NCBI GenBank assembly: GCA_903882935.1
Contig: CAIRZB010000098.1
Span: forward strand, 1 to 64,000
Source: an uncultured Parafilimonas sp.
Lineage (GTDB): Bacteria > Bacteroidota > Bacteroidia > Chitinophagales > Chitinophagaceae
Length of the DNA stretch: 64,000 nt
Direction of reading: 5' to 3'
The stretch's first letter is position 1, and each line of letters begins with the position of its first letter. Made by a program: the position numbers and the translations under genes. Below are positions 26,550-34,782 of the stretch, piece by piece. The notes below the pieces were generated by a model. It did no database searches. It was not told where the DNA came from and saw only the letters and a program-made list of their open reading frames with translations.

Positions 26550-27036
26550 GCTGCTATTTTATACCATGAATGTAGGGCAAAAGAAGTAGGTGGCAAAAAA
26601 GCGCTGTAAAACCAAGCTTTAAAATACCCAAGGATGTTTTGGACGCAAAAAAAGGCCCCGTAGAAACGAGGCCCGGGGTGCAAATAAGTTTCTTTAACCA
26701 ACTTACTGCACATGAGTATTGCAAAACTAAAATTGTGTTTATAAAAGGTGCTAACAATTTGTACAAACTGGTACGCATTTATTTAAACGGCAAAACGTAC
26801 GTATACTATTAACCCAAGCTAACAATGCAGCACAAAATTGAGCAAACGTTTACCCACCTGCCAATTTTGGCATTGCCGTAATTTATTGCGGCCAGAATTG
26901 TAATAAAATGTTAAGGATGTGCTTTTTTTGAAAGCAAATAGTTGTTACAACGTAACTAAGTATGAACTTGGCGGCACGGATGCTAAAAAATGTTAATTAA
27001 CTTGTTTACCCAACCAAATATTTGCTATTTGCATAC
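26550..27036. other. 487-bp gene-free stretch upstream of msrA and the TMEM175 gene
   Basis: AT-rich divergent intergenic region with no credible protein gene. It contains the minus-strand terminator at 26646-26673, GTTACAACGTAAC (a small palindrome near 26943) and, next to 27037, the msrA leader. The 26674-27000 part on the minus strand could encode a short RNA ended by that terminator. Confidence 0.5.
26646..26673 (-). terminator. Orphan intrinsic terminator on the minus strand
   Basis: Read on the minus strand: GGCCTCGT, loop TTCT, ACGGGGCC (8-bp GC-rich stem with one G-U pair), then T7. No gene on this strand lies upstream of it before msrA, so it should end a short non-coding transcript or act as a leader attenuator for the TMEM175 gene. 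Confidence 0.65.
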
Positions 27037-27714
27037 ATGAAAAAGAAGGAAAAGAACATACTAACCTTGTTCTGTGGAGTTGTGATGGGTATTTTTTCTT
27101 TCACCTCCTGTGCAGAACACAAAAGTCAGGATAAAATGATGAGTGATGAAAGGGTGATACCTGCCATAAAAACAGACACCGCAACTTTTGCAACGGGCTG
27201 TTTTTGGTGTACCGAGGCCATTTTTCAACGGTTAAAGGGCGTGATAAAAGTAATTAGCGGCTATAGCGGAGGCAACGTAACCAACCCCACTTACGAGGAA
27301 GTTTGCACCGGTACCACCGGCCACGCGGAAGCCTGCCAGATTATTTATGACCCCAGCAAAGTGGGCTTTGAAGAGCTATTGAAAGTGTTTTGGAAAACCC
27401 ACGACCCCACCACCCTTAACAGGCAGGGCAACGACGTGGGTACACAATACCGCAGTGCCATTTTTTACCATAACGATTACCAACGCGAGCGCGCCGAACA
27501 TTATAAAACTGCCCTTGATTCTGGCGGTATTTATAATAGCCCCATAGTTACCGCTATTGAGCCTTACAAAAACTTTTATTCAGCAGAAGATTACCACCAA
27601 GACTACTTTAATACAAACCCTAACCAAATGTATTGCCGCTTGGTAATACAGCCTAAGGTTGAAAAGTTTGAAAAAGTATTTAAGGATGAATTAAAAGATG
27701 CTGCTGGCAAATAA
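27037..27714 (+). CDS. msrA: Peptide-methionine (S)-S-oxide reductase MsrA, lipoprotein form
   Basis: Repairs oxidised methionine in proteins. Start chosen at ATG 27037 (225 residues), giving MKKKEKN and a lipoprotein signal ending FSFTSC, so the enzyme is probably membrane-anchored outside the cytoplasm. The catalytic centre is ATGCFWCTEAIFQRLKGV. Further family motifs are GYSGGNVTNPTYEEVCTGTT, GHAEACQIIYDP and DVGTQYRSAIFYH. The open frame extends five codons upstream from a TTG. A strong terminator follows. Confidence 0.95.
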   Translation: MKKKEKNILTLFCGVVMGIFSFTSCAEHKSQDKMMSDERVIPAIKTDTATFATGCFWCTEAIFQRLKGVIKVISGYSGGNVTNPTYEEVCTGTTGHAEACQIIYDPSKVGFEELLKVFWKTHDPTTLNRQGNDVGTQYRSAIFYHNDYQRERAEHYKTALDSGGIYNSPIVTAIEPYKNFYSAEDYHQDYFNTNPNQMYCRLVIQPKVEKFEKVFKDELKDAAGK

Positions 27715-27738
27715 TACCGGTTGATACCGCAACGCTTT

Positions 27739-27766
27739 GGGGGAAATTAAATTTCCCCTTTTTTTT
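27739..27766 (+). terminator. Intrinsic terminator after msrA
   Basis: GGGGAAAT, short loop, ATTTCCCC, followed by eight T residues, 25 bp after the msrA stop. Confidence 0.82.
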
Positions 27767-27880
27767 GCCCTTTCGGGACGGTTTGTTGTATGTCTGCACG
27801 TTACATATCGTCAATTTTTTATACCAGTATTTTAAGGAAAATTATGCGCCTGCCAACGTGTTTCTGCCTATTTTTACCGC

Positions 27881-28165
27881 ATGGCTCAGGAACTTAAAAT
27901 GGGGGATGCCCTAAAGCAATTTATTACCAAGAGTAACTTAAAAAACGGTGTACGCAAAGTACAGATAGAAGGGATTTGGGAAGAGATAATGGGTAAAACA
28001 ATAGCACGGTACACTGATAAGATTCAAATAATACAACAAACCCTATTTATATACACCTCTGTAGGGCCATTGAAACAGGAGTTGCAATACCAAAAACCCA
28101 AAATTATTGAACGTGTTAACGAGGCCATGCAAGAAAGGGTGATAACAGAAGTAGTGATTCAATAA
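27881..28165 (+). CDS. DUF721 (DciA-like) protein
   Basis: 94 residues with the DUF721 layout: LKQFITKSNLKNGVRKVQIE, the core IEGIWEEIMGKTIARYTDKI, then SVGPLKQELQYQKPKIIERVN. The domain is shared with the helicase-loading protein DciA, but the short Bacteroidota form has not been shown to load DnaB, so only the domain is certain. ATG at 27881. Monocistronic between the msrA terminator and the tRNA-Cys gene. Confidence 0.85.
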   Translation: MAQELKMGDALKQFITKSNLKNGVRKVQIEGIWEEIMGKTIARYTDKIQIIQQTLFIYTSVGPLKQELQYQKPKIIERVNEAMQERVITEVVIQ

Positions 28166-28460
28166 TAAACAGGCTTGATGCTAATTGTTTTATCCCAATA
28201 CTAATAACCACCCTCTTTGCCATTGAGTAAATGGCATGGCCGAAATAAAAATAATTTATTACCCTACTAATTTGATAGGATATATAATTCCCCCTATTTT
28301 TGCTGCATGATAACAACAAAAGCACGCTTATTTAACGTTGCCCCTGCAACCACCCGCCGATGTTGATTTTTCATTCGCATCCTTATCCATATTACTTTAT
28401 TGCACTTTAACTAAACACTTGGAACGCCCATGTGTAAAGGCAATACTATTATAAAAATAT
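28166..28460. other. 295-bp spacer before tRNA-Cys
   Basis: AT-rich spacer with no credible gene. It should hold the tRNA promoter; I cannot assign it with confidence. Confidence 0.4.
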
Positions 28461-28531
28461 GGCCATGTGGCCGAGTGGTTAGGTACAGGTCTGCAAAACC
28501 TTTTACGGCGGTTCCACTCCGTTCATGGCTT
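28461..28531 (+). tRNA. tRNA-Cys (GCA)
   Basis: Cloverleaf fits: acceptor GGCCATG with CATGGCT (first pair G-U), D arm GCC-GAGTGGTTA-GGT, anticodon loop CTGCAAA (anticodon GCA, Cys), T arm GGCGG-TTCCACT-CCGTT. The discriminator is U, as expected for tRNA-Cys. CCA is not encoded. The T loop has C at the position usually R57, a mild oddity. Confidence 0.88.
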
Positions 28532-28662
28532 CTTTTATTTTTGGCACCCTGGCTTTTTGCGTTAGTGTTTGGTTTATATATTCAAGGCTGCTTTTCTAAG
28601 CGGCTTTTTTGCTTGGCAGAGGGTTTTCACGGCCCACAACCCTGCAATTTATTACACCACAA

Positions 28663-29340
28663 TTAAATAGGCAGCTTATATACCCCGTCTCTTACCTTGT
28701 CTATTAAACCGCCCGTATAACCACAAACGCCGCAGCGTGGGCTGTTTACCACGGGCATTTTGGCATAATCGGCAAAATCGCTGCACTCTTTTTTGTGCTT
28801 GGGTGCACAAACCTTGCAATACCAGCCACTATCATCATCGCAATGTACTATGCACATACAAGTGGCAGGTAGTTTTTGGCACGTGCTGCACATTATGGGT
28901 AAGGGCTGGTTGCGGCTTACCAGCATTATTTGTTTTGTGGGTATGTTATATATGCCCTTATTTGCAATGCCCAATTCGGTAGTGCTGCCAAAATCGTACG
29001 CATAAAAAAGGCTATCGATGCGTTCAAACGCTATGCCAATGGGGGTATCCTTGTCAATATCATCCCCATACCTTACGTGGCTAAATGCACTTATGTGCCC
29101 GCAGCACTCTAGCCAAATATCTCGTAAAAAATAATCCAGGTCAGCTAAGTCGCAAATTGCCGGTACCAGCAAATGCAAAAAATATGGGCCTGTTGAAACC
29201 ACCAAGTGTAAGGCATTTTGAGGCTTTTTTGTCTCCAGCTCAATTTGCTTTAAGTGTGTGGCAATATGGCGCGAAAGACCCTGCTTTTTTACTGTTTTGT
29301 TACAGTAAACGCATACTCCTTCACTTTGCACTTTATTCAT
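28663..29340 (-). CDS. Zinc-finger protein with pRiA4b ORF-3-like domain
   Basis: 225 residues, role unknown. The N-terminus has a C2H2-type finger, CVYCNKTVKKQGLSRHIATH. The middle (about 45-150) reads PAICDLADLDYFLRDIWLE, GHISAF and YDFGSTTELGI, the pattern of the plasmid pRiA4b ORF-3-like domain, found often near mobile elements. The C-terminal third carries Cys pairs CSTCQKLPATCMC, WYCKVCAP and CGVCGYTG, probably one or two more zinc sites. No transposase is adjacent. The domain assignment is from pattern recall. Confidence 0.65.
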   Translation of the reverse strand: MNKVQSEGVCVYCNKTVKKQGLSRHIATHLKQIELETKKPQNALHLVVSTGPYFLHLLVPAICDLADLDYFLRDIWLECCGHISAFSHVRYGDDIDKDTPIGIAFERIDSLFYAYDFGSTTELGIANKGIYNIPTKQIMLVSRNQPLPIMCSTCQKLPATCMCIVHCDDDSGWYCKVCAPKHKKECSDFADYAKMPVVNSPRCGVCGYTGGLIDKVRDGVYKLPI

Positions 29341-29592
29341 TTTCTTCCTTTTTGTTATAAACCTACATCCCCCTTTTTATAAGTATTTAGGCGCATAAAA
29401 TTAAAGCTAGAAATAATATGAGCCACTATATTGCAATTTAAAAAAATCTTCTTTTCCGCTTTTGGGGGGATTTGCTTAATAAGGCAAACCAAATGGTGTT
29501 TATGGGCATTTATGGTGCTTTTACAAATTATAAACGTAACAACAGGCACTTCTGCCGGTTTAACTACTTTTACGCAATAATAAACCTTGGGT

Positions 29593-30234
29593 ATGGATAA
29601 AATGATAGAGGAAAAATTTCCCCAATTTCAACAAGCATTAAAAGATGAACTGGAAGAAAAAGCACAGGTAAAAACTATTAGGGAGGGCGAGTTACTGATG
29701 AAAACGGGGCAGTACTTTAGGAGCGTTTTATTGATTGTAAGCGGGTTGATAAAAGTGTATAGGGAAGACGAGGAAGGCAACGAGTTTTTTATTTACTACT
29801 TGCAACCGGGCCAAGCCTGCGCCCTTAGCATGATCTGCGCCACCCGGCAGCAGGCAAGTGAGTTGATGGCCAAAGCTGTTACAGAAACAGAAGTGGTGAT
29901 GGTGCCGCTTGAATTAATGGACGAATGGATGACCAAATACAAAAGCTGGTATTATTACGTGCTTGAAAGCTACCGCAGCCGTTTTAACGAACTGCTTACC
30001 ACCATTGACCATATTGCCTTTAGGAACATGGACGACCGCTTGGTTTTTTATTTGAAAAGACAGCAAGAAACGTTAAAAACAGATGTGCTTACGATAAACA
30101 ATACCGAGGTGGCACAGGAACTCAACTCCTCGCGGGAGGTTATTTCGCGCCTGATGAAGAAATTGGCCGATAAGGGGATGGTGCGCCTGCTAAAAACCCA
30201 GCAAGTACAAATTTTGCGGCTCGATATAGATTGA
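29593..30234 (+). CDS. Crp/Fnr-family transcriptional regulator
   Basis: 213 residues from ATG 29593 (a TTG two codons earlier is possible). The N-terminal cyclic-nucleotide-like beta barrel (about 25-120) contains LLMKTGQYFRSVLLIVSGLI and YYLQPGQACALSMICATR. It lacks the N-terminal Cys cluster of Fnr, though two Cys lie in the barrel. The long dimer helix leads to a C-terminal winged helix with recognition helix NSSREVISRLMKKL. This aligns with CRP's SRETVGRIL, keeping R, E and R that read GTGA in CRP. Four GTGA-N6-TCAC palindromes follow within 10 kb, so it is the likely regulator of the island. Its ligand is unknown and it has no evident site of its own. Confidence 0.93.
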   Translation: MDKMIEEKFPQFQQALKDELEEKAQVKTIREGELLMKTGQYFRSVLLIVSGLIKVYREDEEGNEFFIYYLQPGQACALSMICATRQQASELMAKAVTETEVVMVPLELMDEWMTKYKSWYYYVLESYRSRFNELLTTIDHIAFRNMDDRLVFYLKRQQETLKTDVLTINNTEVAQELNSSREVISRLMKKLADKGMVRLLKTQQVQILRLDID

Positions 30235-30370
30235 CGATTGCCCTGTTAAATGAACATTTACAACAGCTAGCATACTAAGTTACAAATGCCCTTAACGATA
30301 CCCAAGCCAGACATTGCGCTACCATGCCGCATTTGTTAAAACAATTGCTATTTCTAAAGCAATACGAACC

Positions 30371-30417
30371 AACGTGATTTCGGTCACGTTGCATCCCGTC
30401 GCGTATCCTCAATTTTG
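30371..30417 (+). promoter_or_regulatory. Predicted Crp-type operator and promoter of the rhodanese operon
   Basis: AACGTGATTTCGGTCACGTT (30371-30390) is a perfect 7-bp inverted repeat with a 6-bp spacer. Its centre is 29.5 bp upstream of CAATTTTG (30410-30417), one base off the Bacteroidota -7 element TAnnTTTG. That spacing puts the site near -41, the class II activator position. The rhodanese ATG is 38 bp downstream of the -7 element. Confidence 0.75.
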
Positions 30418-30454
30418 CAGTGTAAATATGTTTATCACACTGTAAAAAAGCATT

Positions 30455-30763
30455 ATGGAATTTTTTAAAAAATTATTTGGCGGCGACTCCACCAATTATA
30501 AAGGCTTGGTTAACAAGGGTGCAATAATTGTTGATGTCCGATCGGCCGGCGAATACTCAGGCGGGCATATAAATGGCTCAATAAACATTCCAGTTGAAAC
30601 GATCCAAAGTAAAATGCCGGAGTTGAAAAAGAAAGGCAAACCTGTTATTACCGTTTGCCGAAGCGGTGCTAGGAGTGCCATGGCACAGAATGCGTTAGTT
30701 GCCGCTGGAGTGGAAGCCTACAATGGCGGCCCTTGGTTTTCACTTGAAAAAAAATTAGCATGA
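30455..30763 (+). CDS. Rhodanese-domain sulfurtransferase
   Basis: 102-residue single-domain rhodanese that moves sulfane sulfur through a persulfide on Cys. The active-site loop is VCRSGARSAMA (Cys at about 71), preceded by the family pattern VDVRSAGEYSGGHINGSINI. No signal peptide, so cytoplasmic. Its stop overlaps the start of the DUF2892 gene (ATGA), and OsmC follows, indicating one operon for sulfur or peroxide chemistry. A predicted Crp-type promoter lies 65 bp upstream. Confidence 0.93.
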   Translation: MEFFKKLFGGDSTNYKGLVNKGAIIVDVRSAGEYSGGHINGSINIPVETIQSKMPELKKKGKPVITVCRSGARSAMAQNALVAAGVEAYNGGPWFSLEKKLA

Positions 30764-31014
30764 AAAGAATAATAACCGGATGGCATTTTATGCGCGTATT
30801 ACGCCTCGTTTTGGGGGTAGCCATTATATGGCAGTCTGCCCACAATGGGGATTGGGCGATGGCTAGCGCCGGAGGTTTGTTCGCTTTGCTAGCGGTTGCC
30901 AATATTGGCTGTTGCGGCCCAACCGCATGTGCAACCACCAATACATTTAACCCAAATGCACTACAAAAAAAGCAGCACCAACCATTTATTGAAAAAACAA
31001 ATCAACCTGGATAG
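30760..31014 (+). CDS. DUF2892-like small membrane protein (YgaP transmembrane-domain type)
   Basis: 84 residues. Two hydrophobic segments (about 8-24 and 33-50) are followed by NIGCCGPTAC, with a Cys pair and a third Cys, then a polar tail. In YgaP a rhodanese is fused to a DUF2892 membrane domain; here the two are separate genes overlapping by 4 bp, so the product probably works with the rhodanese at the membrane. The match to DUF2892 is weaker than for the two other copies at 38.5 and 39.0 kb. Confidence 0.75.
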   Translation: MKRIITGWHFMRVLRLVLGVAIIWQSAHNGDWAMASAGGLFALLAVANIGCCGPTACATTNTFNPNALQKKQHQPFIEKTNQPG

Positions 31015-31046
31015 GAGCATATTTTTTAAAGCAAAAATAATTCAAT

Positions 31047-31484
31047 ATGGAAAGCGAACACATTTACGATGTATCGGTACAATGGGAAAGAGATAGGATG
31101 GGCACCATGGCCTCGCCCGTGCTTACCCACAGTTTTGAAGTAGCCACACCACCCGACTTTTATAAAGGCATGCCCGGCATATGGTCGCCAGAGCATTTGT
31201 TGGTGGCGGCGGTAAACAGTTGCCTAATGGCAACCTTTTTGGGCATTGCCGAAAACTTTAAACTCAATTTTAGTTCTTTTTCGTCCAACGCATCGGGCAA
31301 GGTGGAAAAAGTGGACGGAAAATATATGATGACAGAAATAACACTTTGCCCCACTGTTACCGTAGCTAATGAGATGGATGCAGACAAGGCTGGGAAGGTT
31401 TTGCAAAAGGCGGAAGCGGCCTGCCTAATTTCCAATTCAATAAAATCAACCATAGTCTTCAAACCAACGGTTGTATGCCAATAA
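31047..31484 (+). CDS. OsmC-family peroxiredoxin-like protein
   Basis: 145 residues of the OsmC/Ohr fold, thiol peroxidases acting on organic hydroperoxides and, in some members, persulfides. The two expected cysteines are in VAAVNSCLMATFLG and EAACLISNSIK, and GIWSPEHLLVAAVNSC is the usual motif around the first. Third gene of the rhodanese operon, 32 bp after the DUF2892 gene, and closed by a terminator at 31492. Confidence 0.92.
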   Translation: MESEHIYDVSVQWERDRMGTMASPVLTHSFEVATPPDFYKGMPGIWSPEHLLVAAVNSCLMATFLGIAENFKLNFSSFSSNASGKVEKVDGKYMMTEITLCPTVTVANEMDADKAGKVLQKAEAACLISNSIKSTIVFKPTVVCQ

Positions 31485-31491
31485 TAAAAAC

Positions 31492-31526
31492 AGCCCGCCC
31501 CTGCTTTCGCATCGGCGGGCTTTATT
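31492..31526 (+). terminator. Intrinsic terminator after osmC
   Basis: AGCCCGCC pairs with GGCGGGCT around a 14-base loop, followed by TTATT. It begins 7 bp after the OsmC stop and separates the operon from the convergent methyltransferase gene. Confidence 0.77.
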
Positions 31527-31550
31527 AGCAGGCAACCGTACGTACAATAT

Positions 31551-32144
31551 TTAAAATTGCTGGCCTATAAAATGCACCACGTTTGCATGGCCATAATGCT
31601 CCTCCCCTTCCTGCAACACTATTTCCTTTTCTTCGCATTGCAGTATCCGCAATGCGCTAAAATCCCTGCTTATCTCCTGGGCATTGTACAACAGCGAAAC
31701 ATCCTCTGGCCCGCCGCTTACATTGTTTACTTGTTCTTTAGAAAAAGCTTCCATAATTATGTAGCCCCCGGGTTTAAGCGACTTAACCAATTCTCCGTGA
31801 AACGCCACCCGCAGCGGTTCCGGCAGGTGTATGTATACCAGCGCAATTAAGTCGTATAATTTTGTGGCCTTATAATCGGCAATATCCTTCAACTCATAAT
31901 GCAACAACACACCGGCTATCTCCGCTGCTTCCGCGGCATGCGCCCTTGCCGTTGCGCTAAAATCAAACGCCTCCACCCCCCAACCGTTTTTTGCCGCATA
32001 AACAGCATTCCGGCCTTCGCCTTCGCCAGGCAACAACAACCGCCCCGTGGGCAGCCTGTCAATAAATTGTTTAAAAAAATGGTTTGGCGCGTCCCCGTAA
32101 AAAGATTCGCAGCCGGCATATCGTTTATCCCAAAAATCTTTCAT
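31551..32144 (-). CDS. SAM-dependent methyltransferase (TehB/thiopurine-methyltransferase-like)
   Basis: 197 residues with a class I SAM fold: LLLPGEGEGRNAVYAAKNGW (SAM-binding motif I, with E-G-E-G-R-N as in TehB-like enzymes), VEAFDFSATARAHA, and YDLIALVYIHLPEPLR. The N-terminal FWDKRYAG is typical of the group acting on chalcogen or toxic small molecules (TehB, thiopurine methyltransferase). The substrate is not proven. It is divergent from the efflux operon, and both face a shared 172-bp region with one Crp-type site each. Confidence 0.88.
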   Translation of the reverse strand: MKDFWDKRYAGCESFYGDAPNHFFKQFIDRLPTGRLLLPGEGEGRNAVYAAKNGWGVEAFDFSATARAHAAEAAEIAGVLLHYELKDIADYKATKLYDLIALVYIHLPEPLRVAFHGELVKSLKPGGYIIMEAFSKEQVNNVSGGPEDVSLLYNAQEISRDFSALRILQCEEKEIVLQEGEEHYGHANVVHFIGQQF

Positions 32145-32164
32145 GGCAAAATTGCTTTAATAAG

Positions 32165-32210
32165 CAAATGTATAATGCTAATCATACACCATGGCATGAC
32201 AAAAGTCACG
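32165..32210 (-). promoter_or_regulatory. Predicted Crp-type operator and promoter of the methyltransferase gene
   Basis: The palindrome CATGACAAAAGTCACG (32195-32210) has TGA-N6-TCA at the core and one outer mismatch to the CGTGA half-site. On the minus strand a perfect TAnnTTTG element (TACATTTG, 32172 to 32165) begins 30.5 bp from the palindrome centre, close to the class II position. The methyltransferase ATG is 21 bp further. Confidence 0.68.
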
Positions 32211-32254
32211 CTACGGTATGTAAAAGATCATTGGCGTTTCCATTGCCTGCCCGT

Positions 32255-32299
32255 TGTGATATATGTCACGGATAACGTTTAGCAAAACAAATATTTTTG
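32255..32299 (+). promoter_or_regulatory. Predicted Crp-type operator and promoter of the efflux operon
   Basis: TGTGATATATGTCACG (32255-32270) has perfect GTGA-N6-TCAC. Its centre is 29.5 bp upstream of TATTTTTG (32292-32299), a perfect TAnnTTTG -7 element. No -33 TTTG is seen in the expected place, as usual for an activator-dependent promoter. The TolC-family ATG is 18 bp downstream of the -7 element. Confidence 0.78.
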
Positions 32300-32316
32300 T
32301 TTAAATTATCAAACAA

Positions 32317-33654
32317 ATGACGCAGAAGAAATACAACAGTTACAAGCGATGGGTTTACCTATTGGCACTGCTGGCGTTGCAAAACAGCTTTGCCCATGCC
32401 CAAGAAAGCACAAGGCCGCTAACCATTGACGAGGCAGTTGCCACCGCCATACAACAGAATAAAACTGTTACGCTGGCAAAAATGGATGAGAAGATTGCTG
32501 CGGCCAATTATAAACAAACAGATGCCATTTTTTTGCCGCAGGTAAATTTGGGTTACACTGCTTATTCAACCAACAACCCACTAAACACATTTGGCTTTAA
32601 ACTGGAACAGCAAGATGTTAAGCAACAGGACTTTGCACCCTCCGTGTTAAACCATCCCGGCGGCACGCCTGATTTTATGGCACAGCTAATGGTGCAGCAA
32701 CCGTTGGTTAATTTAGACATGCTGTATATGCGTAAAAGTGCCCTTAGGCAAACAGCAGTGCAACATTATAAAACACTGCGCACTGCCGAATACATAACCT
32801 GGCAGGTAAAGCAGGCTTACCTGCAACTGCAGCTTGCCTATGACGCGGAAAAAGTATTGCTAGGCACCTTAAAAACCGCCCAGGCAACTTATAAGTTTAT
32901 AAACGACAGGTATCAACAAGGGCTGCTACAAAAATACGACCTGCTGAATGCACAGGTGCAGGTAAAAACCATTGAAACAAATATTGCCTTAACTGACAGC
33001 AACATAAAAAATGCCAGTGACTATTTAAGCCTGCTGATGAACACCGCGCAGGGGGTTGTTTATTTAACCACTGCTTTATCATCAACTGGCCAGCAGGCTG
33101 TAACAGATAGCCTGCCTGCGGCCCGTGCCGACTTTATGGCGATGGAAGCTGGCCTGCAATCGTACGACCTGATGATAAAGGGCAACAAAATGAGTTACCT
33201 GCCAAAGCTTAATGCTTTTGCCAATTACCAGCTGCATGACAAAAGTATGCTTGGTTTTGGCGGCGGCGGTTACTTGGCAGGCGTACAATTGAGCTGGGAT
33301 ATTTTCAAAGGCTTCCAAACAAAAAACACCATCGGCACACAAACGTTGCAGCGCAGTAAACTGGCACAGCAGTTAGAGGAGCAGAAAGATGAAAGCCGAA
33401 CGGAAATAAACAAAACCAACCGTATGGTTGCCGATGCGGAATATTCCATAACACAGGCGCGGCAGGCTGTTGAACAGGCCGAAGAAGCCCTCCGCATTCT
33501 GCAAAACAGGTTCAGCCAAGGGCTGGTGAATACCACGGATGTTTTAATGGCGCAATCACAGCTATCGCAACAGCAGCTTGCATATACCCAAGCCGTGTTC
33601 AACAAAAACAGTGCATTAATTTATATGCAGTTTTTAACAACCGTTAATCAATAA
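32317..33654 (+). CDS. TolC-family outer-membrane efflux protein
   Basis: 445 residues. A signal peptide ends near FAHAQ (about 24-28). Two repeats of the long helical-hairpin OEP fold follow: LTIDEAVATAIQQNKTV near the start, coiled stretches and small beta insertions, and the ending GLVNTTDVLMAQSQLSQQ. It forms the outer-membrane exit duct for the RND pump. First gene of a three-gene set with adaptor and permease (21-bp gap to the adaptor), under the predicted Crp-type promoter at 32255. Confidence 0.93.
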   Translation: MTQKKYNSYKRWVYLLALLALQNSFAHAQESTRPLTIDEAVATAIQQNKTVTLAKMDEKIAAANYKQTDAIFLPQVNLGYTAYSTNNPLNTFGFKLEQQDVKQQDFAPSVLNHPGGTPDFMAQLMVQQPLVNLDMLYMRKSALRQTAVQHYKTLRTAEYITWQVKQAYLQLQLAYDAEKVLLGTLKTAQATYKFINDRYQQGLLQKYDLLNAQVQVKTIETNIALTDSNIKNASDYLSLLMNTAQGVVYLTTALSSTGQQAVTDSLPAARADFMAMEAGLQSYDLMIKGNKMSYLPKLNAFANYQLHDKSMLGFGGGGYLAGVQLSWDIFKGFQTKNTIGTQTLQRSKLAQQLEEQKDESRTEINKTNRMVADAEYSITQARQAVEQAEEALRILQNRFSQGLVNTTDVLMAQSQLSQQQLAYTQAVFNKNSALIYMQFLTTVNQ

Positions 33655-33675
33655 CCCCAATTAAATAAACATAAT

Positions 33676-34782
33676 ATGCTATATAAAAAATCAATTAGTG
33701 CAGTTGCCTTATTTGCCGCAGCTGTTTTTGTAAGCGGGTGCGGTAGCAAGCCTGGGGGCGAACAGCCTCAGTCAACCGAAAGTGCCATAAAAGTTACCGT
33801 GGCAACGGCAGGCAACACCAGTATAACCAGCGCAATAACTGCGGCCGGGCAGGTAGAAGCGGTGCAAACTGCCAATATAAGCACACGCGTTATGGGTTAC
33901 ATTACAAAAGTGTACGTAAACGTTGGCGATGCCGTAAAACAGGGCCAGCTGCTTTTTACAGTAAACAGTACAGACATACAGGCAAAACGGGCACAGGCAG
34001 ACGCAGCCATTGCGCAGGCAGAAGCAGCATTAACAAATGCACAAAAAGATTATGACAGGTTTACCGCGTTATACAAACAGCAAAGTGCCACGGCAAAGGA
34101 ACTGGATAATGTTACGCAACAATACAACAGTACAAAAGCGGCGGTTGAAGCGGCAAAGCAACAGCGCAACGAAGTAACAGCACAGCTGCAATACACAGAT
34201 GTAACAGCACCCTTCAGCGGTTTGGTAACCCAAAAAATAATGGACGCCGGCAACATGGCCACCCCGGGTATGCCCGTTTTGGCACTGGAGCAATCCGGTA
34301 ATTTACAGGTGAGCGCTTCCATACCCGAAACACAAATTGCAGGCATTAAACAGGGTGGCGATGCGCTGGTAACCATTAAATCAGCCAATAAAACATTTAT
34401 GGGTAAAATAACCCAAATAAGCCCTTCGTCGCAGTTTACCGGCGGGCAATATATTGTAAAAATAAGCCTGCCGGGCGAAGCCGAAAATGGGCTGTACGCA
34501 GGCATGTATGTTAATGTATCCGTGCCGTCAGCAAAGCCTTCCATAAATACAGATGCAACCAATAACAACATTTTGGTACCCGGGGGCTGTATCTTTTATA
34601 AGGATGAACTGGCAGGGCTGTATACCATCGGCCAAAACAAACAGGCCATGTTAAGATGGGTAAGGCTAGGCAAAACCTATGGCGGCAAGATTGAAGTGCT
34701 GTCAGGCCTGGATAAAGACGAGCCGTTTATTGTTAGTGCGGACGGAAGGTTGTACAACGGCGCACCGGTGCAGGTAAAATAA
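33676..34782 (+). CDS. RND efflux periplasmic adaptor (membrane-fusion protein)
   Basis: 368-residue lipoprotein (lipobox FVSGCG, Cys at about 22). In order: lipoyl/barrel-sandwich half VEAVQTANISTRVMGYITKV, a helical hairpin (about 95-155, rich in Q and A), the other lipoyl half VTAPFSGLVTQKIMDAGNMA, a beta barrel, and a membrane-proximal domain ending GKIEVLSGLDKDEPFIVSA. It links the RND permease to the TolC-like duct. A 151-bp gap with short repeats separates it from the permease. Confidence 0.93.
   Translation: MLYKKSISAVALFAAAVFVSGCGSKPGGEQPQSTESAIKVTVATAGNTSITSAITAAGQVEAVQTANISTRVMGYITKVYVNVGDAVKQGQLLFTVNSTDIQAKRAQADAAIAQAEAALTNAQKDYDRFTALYKQQSATAKELDNVTQQYNSTKAAVEAAKQQRNEVTAQLQYTDVTAPFSGLVTQKIMDAGNMATPGMPVLALEQSGNLQVSASIPETQIAGIKQGGDALVTIKSANKTFMGKITQISPSSQFTGGQYIVKISLPGEAENGLYAGMYVNVSVPSAKPSINTDATNNNILVPGGCIFYKDELAGLYTIGQNKQAMLRWVRLGKTYGGKIEVLSGLDKDEPFIVSADGRLYNGAPVQVK

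Noticed and set aside
26554-26778. 74-codon minus-strand open frame
   Set aside because: Contains the intrinsic terminator hairpin and T-run; no recognisable family.
28430-28666. 78-codon open frame covering tRNA-Cys
   Set aside because: Overlaps the tRNA cloverleaf; no coding features.
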